A stretch of 64,000 bases of DNA from Legionella tucsonensis (GTDB taxonomy: Bacteria; Pseudomonadota; Gammaproteobacteria; Legionellales; Legionellaceae): assembly GCF_001468035.1 (NCBI RefSeq), contig NZ_LNZA01000001.1, positions 2,334,231 to 2,398,230 on the forward strand, read 5' to 3'. A program made the translations under genes and the position numbers. Below the pieces are notes generated by a model, which saw nothing but the letters and a program-made list of their open reading frames with translations, was not told the origin of the DNA and did not search any database. This document shows, one piece after another, positions 27,626 to 38,406 of the stretch. How positions within the stretch are numbered: the first letter of the stretch is position 1; each line of letters starts with the position of its first letter.

Positions 27626-28951
27626 TTAATAACGATATTGCTCCGATTTATAAGGACCGCTGACCGCTACACCTAAATAGTCCGCTTGTTCTTTGGTAAG
27701 TTGCGTCAGTTTCGCTCCGATGCGTCCCAAATGCAAACGAGCTACTTTTTCATCCAATAATTTGGGGAGGACATACACTTGTCTGTCATATTGAGCCGCA
27801 TTTTTAAACAACTCAATTTGCGCAAGGATTTGATTGGAAAAAGATGCTGACATGACAAAGCTTGGATGACCTGTAGCACAACCTAAATTAACCAAACGCC
27901 CTTCAGCCAAAAGAATTAAGCGCTTCCCATCAGGAAAAATGACATGATCTACTTGTGGCTTAATATTCTCCCATTGGTATTTTTTTAAACTCTGTACATC
28001 GATTTCAGAATCAAAATGGCCAATGTTGCATAAAATAGCCTGATGACGCATTCGATTCATATGATCATGAGTTACTACATGGTAGTTTCCTGTAGCAGTA
28101 ATAACAATATCTACTTGTTCAGCAACATCATCCAGAGTCACAACCCGATATCCTTCCATTGCAGCTTGAAGTGCGCAAATAGGATCAATTTCTGCAATTA
28201 AAACAACAGCACCTTGACCTCGTAATGCTTGAGCACAGCCTTTCCCTACATCGCCATAACCTAAAATTAGAGCAACCTTTCCTGCAATCATCACATCAGT
28301 AGCCCGCTTTAATCCATCCAATAAGGACTCTCGACAACCGTAGAGGTTATCAAATTTAGATTTAGTCACAGAATCATTCACATTAATCGCAGGAATTTTT
28401 AAATCACCTTTTTTGGCCATTTCATACAAGCGGGCAACACCCGTTGTTGTTTCTTCAGAAAGCCCTTTAATCCCAGGTAATAATTCTGGAAACTTTTGAT
28501 GAACGATTTGTGTCAAATCGCCACCATCATCCAGCAATAAATTAGGAGTCCAATGATTCGGTCCAGCAAGGGTTTGCTCTACGCACCACCAATATTCCTC
28601 CTCAGTTTCACCTTTCCAGGCAAATACAGGAATGCCCTTAGCTGCTATAGCTGCAGCGGCATGATCCTGGGTGGAAAATATATTACAAGAAGACCAGCGA
28701 ATTTCAGCACCCAAAACGATCAATGTTTCAATCAGCACTGCTGTTTGGATTGTCATGTGTAAGCAGCCTGCTATTCGGGCGCCTTTTAACGGTTTTGTTG
28801 CAGCAAATTCTTCACGCAAAGCCATTAAACCTGGCATTTCGGTTTCGGCAATTGCAATTTCCTTACGTCCCCAAGAAGCCAGCGACATATCAGCTACTTT
28901 ATAATCTTCTATCATTTTGCTCCCTGCTCCTACTTTATTGACGAGTTCCAT
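27626..28951 (-). CDS. ahcY: Adenosylhomocysteinase
   Basis: Hydrolyses S-adenosylhomocysteine to adenosine and homocysteine, removing the product inhibitor of methyltransferases. It has 441 residues, with NAD-binding [18 protein letters not shown], the catalytic region [17 protein letters not shown] and the C-terminal KSEQYRY that closes over NAD of the neighbouring subunit. AGGAG precedes the ATG. It follows metK by 10 bp, so the two form a methyl-cycle operon. Confidence 0.98.
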   Translation of the reverse strand: MELVNKVGAGSKMIEDYKVADMSLASWGRKEIAIAETEMPGLMALREEFAATKPLKGARIAGCLHMTIQTAVLIETLIVLGAEIRWSSCNIFSTQDHAAAAIAAKGIPVFAWKGETEEEYWWCVEQTLAGPNHWTPNLLLDDGGDLTQIVHQKFPELLPGIKGLSEETTTGVARLYEMAKKGDLKIPAINVNDSVTKSKFDNLYGCRESLLDGLKRATDVMIAGKVALILGYGDVGKGCAQALRGQGAVVLIAEIDPICALQAAMEGYRVVTLDDVAEQVDIVITATGNYHVVTHDHMNRMRHQAILCNIGHFDSEIDVQSLKKYQWENIKPQVDHVIFPDGKRLILLAEGRLVNLGCATGHPSFVMSASFSNQILAQIELFKNAAQYDRQVYVLPKLLDEKVARLHLGRIGAKLTQLTKEQADYLGVAVSGPYKSEQYRY

Positions 28952-28961
28952 TAGAGTCTCC

Positions 28962-30110
28962 TTATAAAGCTTTACGTAGTTCCGTTACTTTATCCAAACG
29001 TTCCCATGGAAAATTCTCGCGTCCATAATGACCATAAGTGGCTGTTTGTCTGTAGATTGGACGAAGCAAATCATGATATTCAATAATACCTTGTGGTGTT
29101 AAGTCAAAATGAGTATTAATTAATTCAATAATTTCGCTATCCTGCAAACGCCCGGTACCAAAAGTTTCAACAAAAATTGACGTGGGCTCAGCAACACCAA
29201 TTGCGTAAGAAATTTGTAGCTCACACTTATCAGCCAGTCCCGCAGCAACTATATTTTTTGCAACATGTCGCGCTGCATATGCTGCTGAGCGATCTACTTT
29301 GGAAGGGTCCTTACCTGAGAAACATCCTCCTCCATGTCGCGCCATGCCACCATAAGTATCTACGATAATTTTACGACCAGTTAGCCCGCAATCGCCTAAA
29401 GGACCGCCAATAACAAACCGACCTGTTGGGTTGATAAAGTAACGTGTTTTATGAGTTAACCATTCACCTGGTAATGTTGTTTTAATAATTTCTTCACGCA
29501 CTGCCTCGACTAAATCATTGTATCCAATTTCAGCTGCATGTTGCGTTGAGAAAACAACTGTATCTACTTCAACAGGAATACCCTTTTCATATTTTAAGGT
29601 TATTTGACATTTGGCATCAGGACGCAACCAGGGTAATGCTCCTGATTTACGTAAATGGGCTTGTTTTTCCATCAAACGATGTGCGTAAGCAATAGGAGCT
29701 GGCATATAAACATCTGTCTCACGGCTGGCATAACCGAACATTAAACCTTGATCTCCAGCACCAAGAATTTTCGTTTCGTTATTATCTACACCTTGAGCAA
29801 TATCAGGAGATTGCTTTCCTATAGCAGAAAGTACTGCGCAAGACTCCCAATCAAAACCCATTTGCGAACTATTATAACCTATTTCTTTAATTATTTGTCG
29901 CGTTACCGCTTCCACATCTACCCACGCTTTAGTAGTGATTTCTCCTCCGACTAATACCATACCTGTTTTAACGAACACCTCACAAGCAACACGAGCAACA
30001 GGATCCTGCATTAAAATAGCATCTAGAATTGCATCAGAAATTTGATCTGCTATTTTGTCAGGATGTCCTTCAGAAACCGACTCAGACGTAAAAACATGAC
30101 TTTCATTCAT
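28962..30110 (-). CDS. metK: S-adenosylmethionine synthetase
   Basis: Makes SAM from methionine and ATP. Its 382 residues carry the signatures [12 protein letters not shown] and [19 protein letters not shown] (the P-loop-like GGGAFSxKD with Cys for Ala) and the start [29 protein letters not shown] precedes the ATG. It is first in an operon with ahcY. No SAM riboswitch is visible upstream; instead a 166-bp MITE-like element fills the space to carA. Confidence 0.98.
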   Translation of the reverse strand: MNESHVFTSESVSEGHPDKIADQISDAILDAILMQDPVARVACEVFVKTGMVLVGGEITTKAWVDVEAVTRQIIKEIGYNSSQMGFDWESCAVLSAIGKQSPDIAQGVDNNETKILGAGDQGLMFGYASRETDVYMPAPIAYAHRLMEKQAHLRKSGALPWLRPDAKCQITLKYEKGIPVEVDTVVFSTQHAAEIGYNDLVEAVREEIIKTTLPGEWLTHKTRYFINPTGRFVIGGPLGDCGLTGRKIIVDTYGGMARHGGGCFSGKDPSKVDRSAAYAARHVAKNIVAAGLADKCELQISYAIGVAEPTSIFVETFGTGRLQDSEIIELINTHFDLTPQGIIEYHDLLRPIYRQTATYGHYGRENFPWERLDKVTELRKAL

Positions 30111-30134
30111 TAATTAATCCTCTTAGATATTTAT

Positions 30135-30300
30135 ATACCCAAGATACTTCAAAAATGCTATTTTTGCACTGATGCTTTTTTCGACCAAGAAAGCTAAAAA
30201 ACTCACTATAGATCTTGCTATTCCCCATCTTTTGGTTTTTTGCTTGATCAAAAAAATCAAAGCACGTGCAAAAGCTGGTATTTTGAAGTATTTTGGGTAT
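30135..30300. repeat. MITE-like element between metK and carA
   Basis: Terminal inverted repeats (ATACCCAAGATACTTCAAAA at 30135-30154, complement with one mismatch at 30281-30300) enclose 166 bp; weaker similarity (TTTTGCAC) extends the arms to about 40 bp. It occupies almost the whole 195-bp space between the carA stop (30306) and the metK start (30110), so any metK promoter must lie in it, next to it or farther upstream. It has no convincing reading frame. Confidence 0.7.
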
Positions 30301-30305
30301 GTTTC

Positions 30306-31418
30306 CTATTTCAGCAATTGTATAAATTCATTAAATATTATTTCTATATCATGGGGTCCGGGACTGGCTTCTGGATGTCCTTGAAAACCCAATGCTGGTT
30401 TTTCCTTATGTCTAATACCCTGTAGAGTATTATCAAATAAAGAACGATGAGTTATCGCAAGACAGTCGGGCAAGCTCTCTTCATCAACTGCAAATCCATG
30501 GTTTTGACTGGTTATAAAAACGCGTTTTTTCCCTTCAGTTTCAATTACAGGATGATTAGCGCCGTGGTGACCAAATTTCATTTTTTTGGTCACTCCACCA
30601 CAAGCTAAAGCTAAAATCTGAAAACCCAGACAAATACCAAATAGAGGAATATCATGTGCCAAAAATTCCTGAGTTGCGCGAACAGCATAATCACAAGCCT
30701 GTGGATCTCCTGGCCCATTTGATAAAAATACCCCATTGGGATTCATCGCTAAAACTTCCTCAGCAGAAGTTTTTGCGGGAACTAAAGTTAAATGGCACCC
30801 TTTATCATGCAAAATACGAAGAATATTGTGCTTCACTCCAAAATCATAAGCAACAACATGAAATTGTTGCGGTTGGGAACCATTCCCCCATTCGCCTTGC
30901 CCTTCATGCCAACGCTCTATGGTTTTTCTAGAAACCTCCAGAGCCAAATCAACACCCTGCAATCCAGAGAAAGATCGTGCTTTCGCCAAAACCAGTTCAG
31001 GGCTCTCTACATCAGTACTAATGCAAGCACCTAAAGCACCGTGCTCTCGTAAACGTAAGGTTAAATCCCGAGTATCAATTCCAGCAATAGCAACTACCCC
31101 ATTTTTTTTGAGCCAATCAGGAAGAGAGTGTTCCGCACGATAATTACTATGGATTATTGAAGAGTTACGAAGCACCAAACCCGCTGCCCAAATTTTATTT
31201 GACTCCATATCTTCATGCGTACATCCAGTATTTCCTACATGTGCTGTAGTCAATGTAATGATTTGTCGTGCATAGGAAGGATCAGTGAGCATTTCCTGAT
31301 AACCGGTTAAAGAAGTATTAAAAACCAACTCTCCGACACAGTCGCCTGTTGCTCCTACCGAAATACCCTCATAAACGGTACCATCGGCTAATACTAAAAT
31401 TGCTGGTTGGTTCATCAT
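30306..31418 (-). CDS. carA: Carbamoyl-phosphate synthase small subunit
   Basis: The glutaminase subunit that supplies ammonia for carbamoyl phosphate (arginine and pyrimidine synthesis). Class I glutamine amidotransferase residues are Cys in [10 protein letters not shown] and His/Glu in [14 protein letters not shown]. The 370-residue length is usual. The large subunit carB is not next to it, unlike in most bacteria, so the two subunits must be coordinated from separate loci. It lies 157 bp downstream of dnaJ on the same strand. Confidence 0.97.
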   Translation of the reverse strand: MMNQPAILVLADGTVYEGISVGATGDCVGELVFNTSLTGYQEMLTDPSYARQIITLTTAHVGNTGCTHEDMESNKIWAAGLVLRNSSIIHSNYRAEHSLPDWLKKNGVVAIAGIDTRDLTLRLREHGALGACISTDVESPELVLAKARSFSGLQGVDLALEVSRKTIERWHEGQGEWGNGSQPQQFHVVAYDFGVKHNILRILHDKGCHLTLVPAKTSAEEVLAMNPNGVFLSNGPGDPQACDYAVRATQEFLAHDIPLFGICLGFQILALACGGVTKKMKFGHHGANHPVIETEGKKRVFITSQNHGFAVDEESLPDCLAITHRSLFDNTLQGIRHKEKPALGFQGHPEASPGPHDIEIIFNEFIQLLK

Positions 31419-31575
31419 GGATCTACTCTGTTAGTTATTCAATGTGTCTTTTCTACGAATCTGTAGTCTGGGTGATTCACCCAGACTACAAATGACTGAC
31501 AATTACAAATCCCTTAGCCAGCAAGTTCAAAAAATACACATTTAGATAAATGTGAGCAATTGTAACTTACTTATT

Positions 31576-32706
31576 TCAAAATTTCATGTCTTCGAAGAAT
31601 TTTTTCACACCTGCAAACCAAGAATTGGATCGTGGGGAATGCTTTCCTTTAGCGTTTTCCAGTGAATCTTGAAATTTAGTTAATAATTCTTTTTGCTCTC
31701 GTGATAAATTCACAGGAGTTTCTATAACCACCTTACATAATAAATCCCCTTGGCCATGTCCACGCACGGACTTCATCCCTTTACCTCTTAAGCGAAACAC
31801 TTTACCGGTTTGCGTTTCCTCAGGGATCTTTAAAGTGACGCGTCCTTCAAGGGTTGGCACTTCTATAGTCCCCCCCATAACAGCGACGATAAAACTTATT
31901 GGCACTTCACAATGTAAGTCATTTTCATGACGTTCAAATATAGTATGTTTTTTTACATTGACTTGTACATAAAGATCACCAGCCCCCCCGCCATGAGTGC
32001 CTGCTTCTCCCTCTCCACTTAAGCGAACTCGATCGCCATTATCAACACCTGCAGGAATTTTAACTGTCAGTTTTTTACTTTCACGTACCCGGCCTTGACC
32101 ATGACAGTCTGAACAAGGATCGGAAATAATTTTTCCTTCACCATGACAACTAGGACAGGTTTGCTGAATAGAGAAAAAACCTTGCTGAATTCTAACTTGT
32201 CCCATACCGCTGCAGGTTTCACAAGTTTTTGGTTGGGTTCCTTTTTTGGCCCCACTTCCACTACAGGTAGAACAAGTACCATGTCGAGGAACTGTAATTT
32301 GCACTTCTTTACCCTGCGCCGCTTCTTCAAGTGTTAATTGCACATTAAATTGTAAATCGGCGCCACGTTGACCACGCGAATGTCGTCCTGCCCCGCGTCC
32401 ACCCGAAAAGATATTTTCAAAAATATCTTCAAAGACATCACCAAAACCACCAAAACCACCAGCTCCACCTCGCATGGAAGGATCAACACCTGCGTGACCA
32501 AATTGATCATAAGCTGCACGTTTTTGTGAATCAGAAAGAATGCTGTAAGCGTATTGAATTTCTTTAAATTTTTCTTCTGCAGCAGAATCACCAGGATTAC
32601 GATCAGGGTGATATTTCATTGCCAATCTGCGATATGCTTTTTTAATTTCAGCATCACTTGCAGTTCGACTTATTTCTAAAAGTTCATAATAATCCCGCTG
32701 TTCCAT
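31576..32706 (-). CDS. dnaJ: Chaperone DnaJ (Hsp40)
   Basis: Co-chaperone that delivers substrates and stimulates DnaK ATPase. Its 376 residues show the J domain with HPD ([10 protein letters not shown]), the Gly/Phe-rich linker, four zinc motifs ([32 protein letters not shown]) and the C-terminal substrate-binding domains. It is downstream of dnaK on the same strand; the 159-bp space between them contains a long perfect inverted repeat that may attenuate or process the transcript. Confidence 0.98.
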   Translation of the reverse strand: MEQRDYYELLEISRTASDAEIKKAYRRLAMKYHPDRNPGDSAAEEKFKEIQYAYSILSDSQKRAAYDQFGHAGVDPSMRGGAGGFGGFGDVFEDIFENIFSGGRGAGRHSRGQRGADLQFNVQLTLEEAAQGKEVQITVPRHGTCSTCSGSGAKKGTQPKTCETCSGMGQVRIQQGFFSIQQTCPSCHGEGKIISDPCSDCHGQGRVRESKKLTVKIPAGVDNGDRVRLSGEGEAGTHGGGAGDLYVQVNVKKHTIFERHENDLHCEVPISFIVAVMGGTIEVPTLEGRVTLKIPEETQTGKVFRLRGKGMKSVRGHGQGDLLCKVVIETPVNLSREQKELLTKFQDSLENAKGKHSPRSNSWFAGVKKFFEDMKF

Positions 32707-32750
32707 AACTACTCACAATATTAAAAATTAAAAATGGACAATGGGGTCTA

Positions 32751-32818
32751 GGTACAGCGAAGCGGAACCCGGAACTCTAAGCATAATAAGCTCTTAATTC
32801 CGGGTTCCGCTTCGCTGT
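32751..32818. repeat. Long perfect inverted repeat between dnaK and dnaJ
   Basis: Two exactly complementary 22-bp arms (TACAGCGAAGCGGAAC... and ...GTTCCGCTTCGCTGTA) flank a 22-24-nt A/T-rich centre. On the dnaK transcript this forms a very stable hairpin just after the dnaK stop, without a T-tract. It may terminate some transcripts or protect the dnaK mRNA 3' end, lowering dnaJ relative to dnaK. The arm sequence TTCCGCTTCGCT resembles other dispersed copies in the window. Confidence 0.75.
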
Positions 32819-32865
32819 ATTTAGATCACAAAGCCACCTAAGTTACTAAGTCACGATATAACCGA

Positions 32866-34803
32866 TTACTTCTTATCGTCTTTAACTTCCTCGAACTCAG
32901 CATCCACAACACCTTCATCAGCTTTAGCTGACTCTTGGGATTGCGCCTGCTCTTGTCCTGCTTGTCCAGCTTGCCCTTCAGATGCTTTTTTAGCGTAAAC
33001 ACGCTCAGCCATTTTTGCAGAAGCATCGCTTAGCACTTTTAATTTGTCTTCAATTTGTGCTTTATCACTACCCTGAATTGCCTCTTTTAATTCAGCAATA
33101 GCATTTTCAATCCCTTTTTTCTCATCTTCGTTAAGTTCATCTGCCAAATCTTTCATAGATTTTTCACAGCTATGAATCAAGCCGTCTGCCTGGTTACGTA
33201 GCTCTGCCATTTCCTTAAATTTCTTATCTTCTTCAGCATGAGACTTAGCATCCTTGACCATTGCCTCTACTTCTTCATCACTCAAACCGCTAGATGCTTT
33301 AATGACAATTGATTGAGCTTTACCTGTCGCTTTATCTTTAGCAGAAACATTAAGAATACCATTCGCATCAATATCAAAAGTTACCTCAATTTGTGGTACA
33401 CCACGGGGAGCAGGAGGAATATCACCTAAATCAAATCGACCTAAAGATTTATTTGCAGATGCCTGATCTCGTTCACCTTGTAACACATGCACAGTAACTG
33501 CCGTTTGATTATCATCTGCGGTGGAGAACACTTGATTGGCTTTAGTGGGAATTGTGGTATTTTTCTCAATGAGTTTTGTCATCACACCACCCATAGTTTC
33601 AATACCTAAAGATAAAGGAGTTACGTCAAGCAACAAAATATCTTTTACTTCACCTGATAATACTGCAGCTTGGATGGCAGCACCGACAGCAACTGCTTCA
33701 TCAGGGTTAACGTCTTTACGCGGCTCTTTACCAAAAAACTCTTCTACTGTTTTTTGGACTAAAGGCATACGGGTTTGACCACCCACCAAAATGACTTCAT
33801 TAATTTGTGATACAGTCAATCCAGCATCTTTCAATGCGATTTTGCAAGGCTCTATTGTACGCTCAACCAGTTTCTCAACCAAAGACTCCAGTTTGGCACG
33901 AGTCAATTTGATATTTAAGTGTTTTGGTCCAGAAGCGTCAGCTGTAATGTAAGGTAAATTAACATCTGTTTGTTGTGCTGAAGAAAGTTCGATTTTTGCT
34001 TTTTCAGCAGCGTCTTTCAGTCGTTGTAATGCCAATGGATCGTTGTGTAAATCAATACCAGTATCTTTTTTGAACTCAGAAGCCAGGTATTCAATCAACG
34101 CCAAGTCAAAGTCCTCACCACCCAAGAAGGTATCACCATTTGTTGCGAGTACTTCAAATTGATGTTCCCCATCAACTTCTGCAATTTCAATAATTGAGAT
34201 ATCAAAAGTACCACCACCAAGGTCATACACGGCAATGATTGCATCACCACGTTTTTTGTCCATACCGTAGGCAAGAGCAGCAGCGGTAGGCTCGTTGATG
34301 ATACGTTTTACTTCAAGACCTGCAATACGGCCAGCATCTTTGGTTGCCTGGCGTTGGGAGTCGTTGAAATAAGCAGGTACAGTAATCACCGCTTCTTTCA
34401 CCTCTTCACCGAGGTAGTCTTCTGCGGTTTTTTTCATTTTTCGTAAAACTTCAGCAGAAATTTGTGGCGGTGCTTTGTCTTGATCTTTCACACGAACCCA
34501 AGCATCACCATTATCCGCTTTAACAATTTTGTAAGGTACCATCTTAATATCTTTTTGCACAATTGCATCATCAAAACGACGACCAATCAATCGCTTAATT
34601 GCAAATAAAGTATTATCCGGGTTGGTTACTGCTTGGCGCTTTGAAGATTGTCCAACCAGTACTTCACCGTCATCAGTAAAAGCAACGATGGAAGGCGTAG
34701 TACGGTGGCCTTCACTGTTTTCAATAACCTTAGGTTTATCACCCTCCATTACAGCAACACATGAGTTGGTGGTACCTAAGTCGATTCCTATAATTTTAGC
34801 CAT
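32866..34803 (-). CDS. dnaK: Chaperone DnaK (Hsp70)
   Basis: An ATP-dependent chaperone of 645 residues. Hsp70 signatures are [31 protein letters not shown] and [14 protein letters not shown], followed by the substrate-binding beta domain, the helical lid and the acidic Gln/Ala-rich tail ending [12 protein letters not shown] precedes the ATG. A sigma-32 promoter at 34848-34875 lies between it and grpE, giving dnaK its own heat-shock start in addition to read-through from grpE. Confidence 0.98.
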   Translation of the reverse strand: MAKIIGIDLGTTNSCVAVMEGDKPKVIENSEGHRTTPSIVAFTDDGEVLVGQSSKRQAVTNPDNTLFAIKRLIGRRFDDAIVQKDIKMVPYKIVKADNGDAWVRVKDQDKAPPQISAEVLRKMKKTAEDYLGEEVKEAVITVPAYFNDSQRQATKDAGRIAGLEVKRIINEPTAAALAYGMDKKRGDAIIAVYDLGGGTFDISIIEIAEVDGEHQFEVLATNGDTFLGGEDFDLALIEYLASEFKKDTGIDLHNDPLALQRLKDAAEKAKIELSSAQQTDVNLPYITADASGPKHLNIKLTRAKLESLVEKLVERTIEPCKIALKDAGLTVSQINEVILVGGQTRMPLVQKTVEEFFGKEPRKDVNPDEAVAVGAAIQAAVLSGEVKDILLLDVTPLSLGIETMGGVMTKLIEKNTTIPTKANQVFSTADDNQTAVTVHVLQGERDQASANKSLGRFDLGDIPPAPRGVPQIEVTFDIDANGILNVSAKDKATGKAQSIVIKASSGLSDEEVEAMVKDAKSHAEEDKKFKEMAELRNQADGLIHSCEKSMKDLADELNEDEKKGIENAIAELKEAIQGSDKAQIEDKLKVLSDASAKMAERVYAKKASEGQAGQAGQEQAQSQESAKADEGVVDAEFEEVKDDKK

Positions 34804-34847
34804 TCTATTCTTGCTCCAAAGTAGTAATTTCTAATGCGATGATTCTT

Positions 34848-34875
34848 ATATGGGGTATAACATGCCAATTTCAAC
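34848..34875 (-). promoter_or_regulatory. Sigma-32 heat-shock promoter of dnaK
   Basis: On the minus strand, GTTGAAA (34875-34869), 13 nt, then CCCCATAT (34855-34848), against the sigma-32 consensus CTTGAAA-N13-CCCCATNT. One mismatch in the -35. It lies about 45 bp upstream of the dnaK start. Confidence 0.8.
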
Positions 34876-34892
34876 CCACAAAGCACACATTT

Positions 34893-35498
34893 TTATTTTT
34901 TTGATACGACAACACGCGCCGGTCTAATCACGCGATCGCTCAGTTTGTATCCCTTTTGGAATACTGCTAATACTGTGTTGGCTTCTGCATCGGGTGCAAC
35001 TTGCATAGACATCGCTTCATGAAGCTGAGGATCAAAGGGCTCACCAGTGGGATCAATTTGCTGAACCTCAAATTTCTTCAATACATCCATAAAAAGCTTC
35101 AAAGTTAATTCTAAACCTTCATGCATTGATGCATCCTCTGCTTTAACAGCCAGCTGTAAGGCTTGCTCCAGACTGTCGATTACAGGTAATAAATCAGTAA
35201 TTAACTTCTCAACACCATATCGATGAGCATTAGCTACCTCACGCTCAGCACGACGCCGTACATTATCCAACTCGGCTTGAGCTCGGACTGCTTTTTCCCA
35301 ATTTTCATGAGCTTGCTGTTCAGCAAGAGTGAGTTTTTCACTCAATTCTACGTAACTTGGATGATCTAGAGAAGGCTCCATGTGTTCTATCTCTTCAGGC
35401 AAATCCATAGCATCTTCAGGATGCTCAACTTCTTTGGACTCTTTAGATTCATGCTCTTCTTTAAATTGGTGCCAATTTTTATCTTGTTTTTTACTCAT
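34893..35498 (-). CDS. grpE: Nucleotide exchange factor GrpE
   Basis: Releases ADP from DnaK and acts as its thermosensor. From ATG 35498 (AGGAGT upstream) it has 201 residues: an acidic disordered N-terminus, a long coiled coil (EKLTLAEQQAHENWEKAVRAQAELDNVRRRAE) and the beta domain ending YKLSDRVIRPARVVV. An upstream in-frame start would overlap the heat-shock promoter at 35541-35568, so it is rejected. First of the grpE-dnaK-dnaJ set. Confidence 0.97.
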   Translation of the reverse strand: MSKKQDKNWHQFKEEHESKESKEVEHPEDAMDLPEEIEHMEPSLDHPSYVELSEKLTLAEQQAHENWEKAVRAQAELDNVRRRAEREVANAHRYGVEKLITDLLPVIDSLEQALQLAVKAEDASMHEGLELTLKLFMDVLKKFEVQQIDPTGEPFDPQLHEAMSMQVAPDAEANTVLAVFQKGYKLSDRVIRPARVVVSKK

Positions 35499-35540
35499 GC
35501 AATTACTCCTAATCCAACAGCTTAGCAATGTGAAAATCAG

Positions 35541-35568
35541 AGATGGGGGCACCTGAGGAGATTTCAAG
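35541..35568 (-). promoter_or_regulatory. Sigma-32 heat-shock promoter of grpE
   Basis: On the minus strand, CTTGAAA (35568-35562), 13 nt, then CCCCATCT (35548-35541). This matches the sigma-32 consensus at every position. It lies 43 bp upstream of the grpE ATG and has the same 13-nt spacing as the dnaK promoter. Confidence 0.88.
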
Positions 35569-35793
35569 CCTTTAAATTTTTTTTATTTATGTACCTGGAT
35601 GCAACGCAACGAAACCCGTTAAACCATAGGTTTTGTTTAAAAAATATTTGTTGATTATCTTTTTAACAATAAAAGCGTTCATCGCTACACTACATCATAT
35701 GAAGAGTAAATCATCACAAGAAGGTCCAGTTCGCTTGCAGTATGTATTCATTTATTCCATACTTAGACTCAAAAAAGTTATATGGGTTTTTTT

Positions 35794-37128
35794 ATGCAAA
35801 AATGGTCGCCTACGTCTTGGCTCCAGTACTCGTATTTACAAGCTGCAACTTATGCTGATAATGAACAGTTAAATAAAATTGTAGAGCAACTGAGCCTTTT
35901 ACCTCCACTCGTTACCAGCAGTGAAGTAAACAGTTTAAAAAAGGAAATTGCACGTGCGGGACGTGGAGAAGTCTTTATTCTTCAAGGTGGTGACTGCGCT
36001 GAATCATTTAATGATTGTCGTTCAGAAATTATCAGTAATAAATTAAAAATTATTTTACAGATGAGTTTGATTTTATTACATGGCTTACGAAAACCCATTA
36101 TTCGTGTGGGACGCATCGCTGGACAATATGCAAAACCCCGTTCTTCAGATTATGAAACAATCGAGGGTGTTACTTTACCCAGTTATCGTGGCGATCTGGT
36201 CAACTCTCCAGAATTTACCCAGGAAGCACGAGAACCCAATCCTAAATTATTATTGCAAGCATATAACTGCTCGGCGATTACCTTAAATTTTATTCGTAGT
36301 TTGCTCGACAGTGGTTTTGCTAGCCTTAATCACCCCCAGCAATGGGACTTAGGTTTTGTTGAACATTCAAAGCAAAAAGAAGAATACCAAACTCTGGTTA
36401 AATCAATTGCCGATGCATTGGACTTTTTAGATACTATTGGTGGAATACAATCCAGTAATTTATCTAAAGTCGATTTTTATACTTCTCATGAAGCCCTGCA
36501 TTTGCATTACGAACAAGCATTGACGCGACAAATGGAAGATGGTTTATGGTATAACCTTTCTACCCACCTTCCCTGGATTGGCATGCGCACCGCACAAATT
36601 GACAGTGCGCATTTGGAGTTTTTACGTGGCGTAGAAAATCCTATTGGCATCAAAATCGGACCTGGAGCCTCTCCAGAATGGCTGGAAGAAGTATTGAACA
36701 GAGCCAATCCCCAGCGTGAAGAAGGACGGCTTTTGTTGTTTACTCGCCTCGGAGCACGACACATAGATAAACTACTCCCCCCTCTTATTGAAACAGTGAA
36801 AAAAACAAAAATTCCAGTCACCTGGTCCTGTGATCCCATGCATGGCAATACAGAAACTACAACGGATGGCATTAAAACACGTCACTTTGATAATATTCTT
36901 TTAGAACTAAAACAAGCTTTGGAAATTCATCGTAATATGGGTAGTTATTTAGGTGGTGTTCATTTTGAACTTACTGGTGATAATGTTACTGAATGCATTG
37001 GCGGTGCCCGTGGGTTAGCTGCCGATGATCTGAAAAAAGCCTATCATAGTCTGGTTGATCCTCGACTCAACTATGAACAATCAATAGAAATGGCTATTCA
37101 ATTGAGTAAGCAGTTTAGGAACGGCTAA
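35794..37128 (+). CDS. 3-deoxy-7-phosphoheptulonate synthase, class II
   Basis: First step of the shikimate pathway, condensing phosphoenolpyruvate and erythrose 4-phosphate. This is the plant/mycobacterial class II type: VFILQGGDCAESF, KPIIRVGRIAGQYAKPRS, GMRTAQIDSAHLEFLRGVENPIGIKIGP, TWSCDPMHGNT and LGGVHFELTGDNVTECIGG. About 444 residues. ATG 35794 is preferred to 35782 (a GGG lies just upstream), but this is not certain. Its stop overlaps that of the convergent patatin gene by 4 bp. Confidence 0.95.
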   Translation: MQKWSPTSWLQYSYLQAATYADNEQLNKIVEQLSLLPPLVTSSEVNSLKKEIARAGRGEVFILQGGDCAESFNDCRSEIISNKLKIILQMSLILLHGLRKPIIRVGRIAGQYAKPRSSDYETIEGVTLPSYRGDLVNSPEFTQEAREPNPKLLLQAYNCSAITLNFIRSLLDSGFASLNHPQQWDLGFVEHSKQKEEYQTLVKSIADALDFLDTIGGIQSSNLSKVDFYTSHEALHLHYEQALTRQMEDGLWYNLSTHLPWIGMRTAQIDSAHLEFLRGVENPIGIKIGPGASPEWLEEVLNRANPQREEGRLLLFTRLGARHIDKLLPPLIETVKKTKIPVTWSCDPMHGNTETTTDGIKTRHFDNILLELKQALEIHRNMGSYLGGVHFELTGDNVTECIGGARGLAADDLKKAYHSLVDPRLNYEQSIEMAIQLSKQFRNG

Positions 37129-38171
37129 ACTCCCTCAAGTAATACATCAAGGTCAAGTGATGAACGTCGGCCAAGGTCATTAACATGCTCCTTGAGAAAA
37201 GCCTCAGCAGCTCGACGCCCTTCATCTCGAAGCATGAGTAAAAAGTCCCATTCTGCATTGAGCTTAGAGGAAGAGCCGAGCTCAAGCATGATGTCGCTGC
37301 TTACTCGGTGTATTCTCATGCCTGCCCATTTTGCCCCTTCGGAGTTATCTGGATATGCCAATTGGCGTAATAAAGCAATCATACGAAGTTCCTTGAGTAA
37401 TACTGCGTTGAATGAAACTTCATTCAATCGGTTGAGGATATCTTTTGCAGATTGAGGAAACCCTGGTCGTGTCACAGGATTAATTTGCACTAAAATCGTA
37501 TCTTGCGATTTACATTCGCGTACAAGCGGTGTAATTGTGGGATTTCCTGAGTAGCCTCCATCCCAATAGTGCTCTCCATTAATCTCGACAGCCTTGAACA
37601 TAGTAGGTAAACAAGCCGATGCAAGAAGTACCTCAGGAGTGATTTCGTTATTGCGAAATACTCTTCCTCTGCCGGTGCTAACATTTGTCGCAGTAATAAA
37701 TAATTTGATTGAACTTCGTGACAATCGTTTGAAATCAATAGTTTTTGCTAAAATATCGCGGAGTGGATTTACCCCTAATGGGTTAAGATCGTATGGAGAA
37801 AACACTCGAGACAAGATGTCCATGGCAATAAAAAAAGGAGAATGATCAAGCGACCATTGGCCCAGAAAAATATCAAGAGGACTGCGTTTCAAGATACTAA
37901 AACGTGCTGCTTCAGAGACACTCTTCCAGAACAATTCAAGTGAGTCGCGTGCTCCCTGAGGACCGCCTTTAGTGTAACCATCAACAAGTACTACAGCATT
38001 CATAGCACCAGCAGACGTACCAGAAATACCATCGAGTTTCAGCTTCTTTTCTTCTAATAAACGATCTAATACGCCCCATGTAAAAGCACCATGAGCTCCG
38101 CCACCTTGCAGCGCCAAATCAATAAAAATTTCATCAGCAATTTTTTGAGAAAGTGTCATAATGGACGACAT
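37125..38171 (-). CDS. Patatin-like phospholipase
   Basis: A 348-residue lipid acyl hydrolase with Ser/Asp dyad: the oxyanion loop in LALQGGGAHGAFTWG, nucleophile Ser in GISGTSAGAMNA (GxSxG) and the catalytic Asp in YWDGGYSGNP (DGG). No signal peptide. The form resembles the widespread RssA-like bacterial patatins more than the long Legionella VipD/Vpd effectors, but secretion cannot be ruled out. Substrate unknown. Confidence 0.93.
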   Translation of the reverse strand: MSSIMTLSQKIADEIFIDLALQGGGAHGAFTWGVLDRLLEEKKLKLDGISGTSAGAMNAVVLVDGYTKGGPQGARDSLELFWKSVSEAARFSILKRSPLDIFLGQWSLDHSPFFIAMDILSRVFSPYDLNPLGVNPLRDILAKTIDFKRLSRSSIKLFITATNVSTGRGRVFRNNEITPEVLLASACLPTMFKAVEINGEHYWDGGYSGNPTITPLVRECKSQDTILVQINPVTRPGFPQSAKDILNRLNEVSFNAVLLKELRMIALLRQLAYPDNSEGAKWAGMRIHRVSSDIMLELGSSSKLNAEWDFLLMLRDEGRRAAEAFLKEHVNDLGRRSSLDLDVLLEGV

Positions 38172-38406
38172 CCATTTCTTTGATTATACATAGAGAAGAA
38201 TCCATCTTTTCATCTATAACTGCAAAAATTCATTTATGGACAACTTGACTTTGCAGGGCTGCCCCAAATATTTAAAGTCATGGCTTGGAAATCATTATGG
38301 CATAAACCATTCCATTTAATATAGAGATAGGGCAAAAAATCTGGAGTAGAATTTGGTTTTTTGCCGCATATCCTGTCTAATCTAGATAGCTTCTTACCTT
38401 TTACAG

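Noticed and set aside
30111-30305. SAM riboswitch upstream of metK
   Set aside because: No SAM-I, SAM-II or related aptamer pattern could be seen; the structure here is explained by inverted-repeat ends.
30172-30384. 70-residue plus-strand frame between metK and carA
   Set aside because: It overlaps the MITE-like element and the carA coding end on the opposite strand; no ribosome binding site and no recognisable motif.
35541-35568. Longer GrpE starting at 35567
   Set aside because: That start would lie inside the sigma-32 promoter, and the ATG at 35498 has an ideal ribosome binding site and typical GrpE length.
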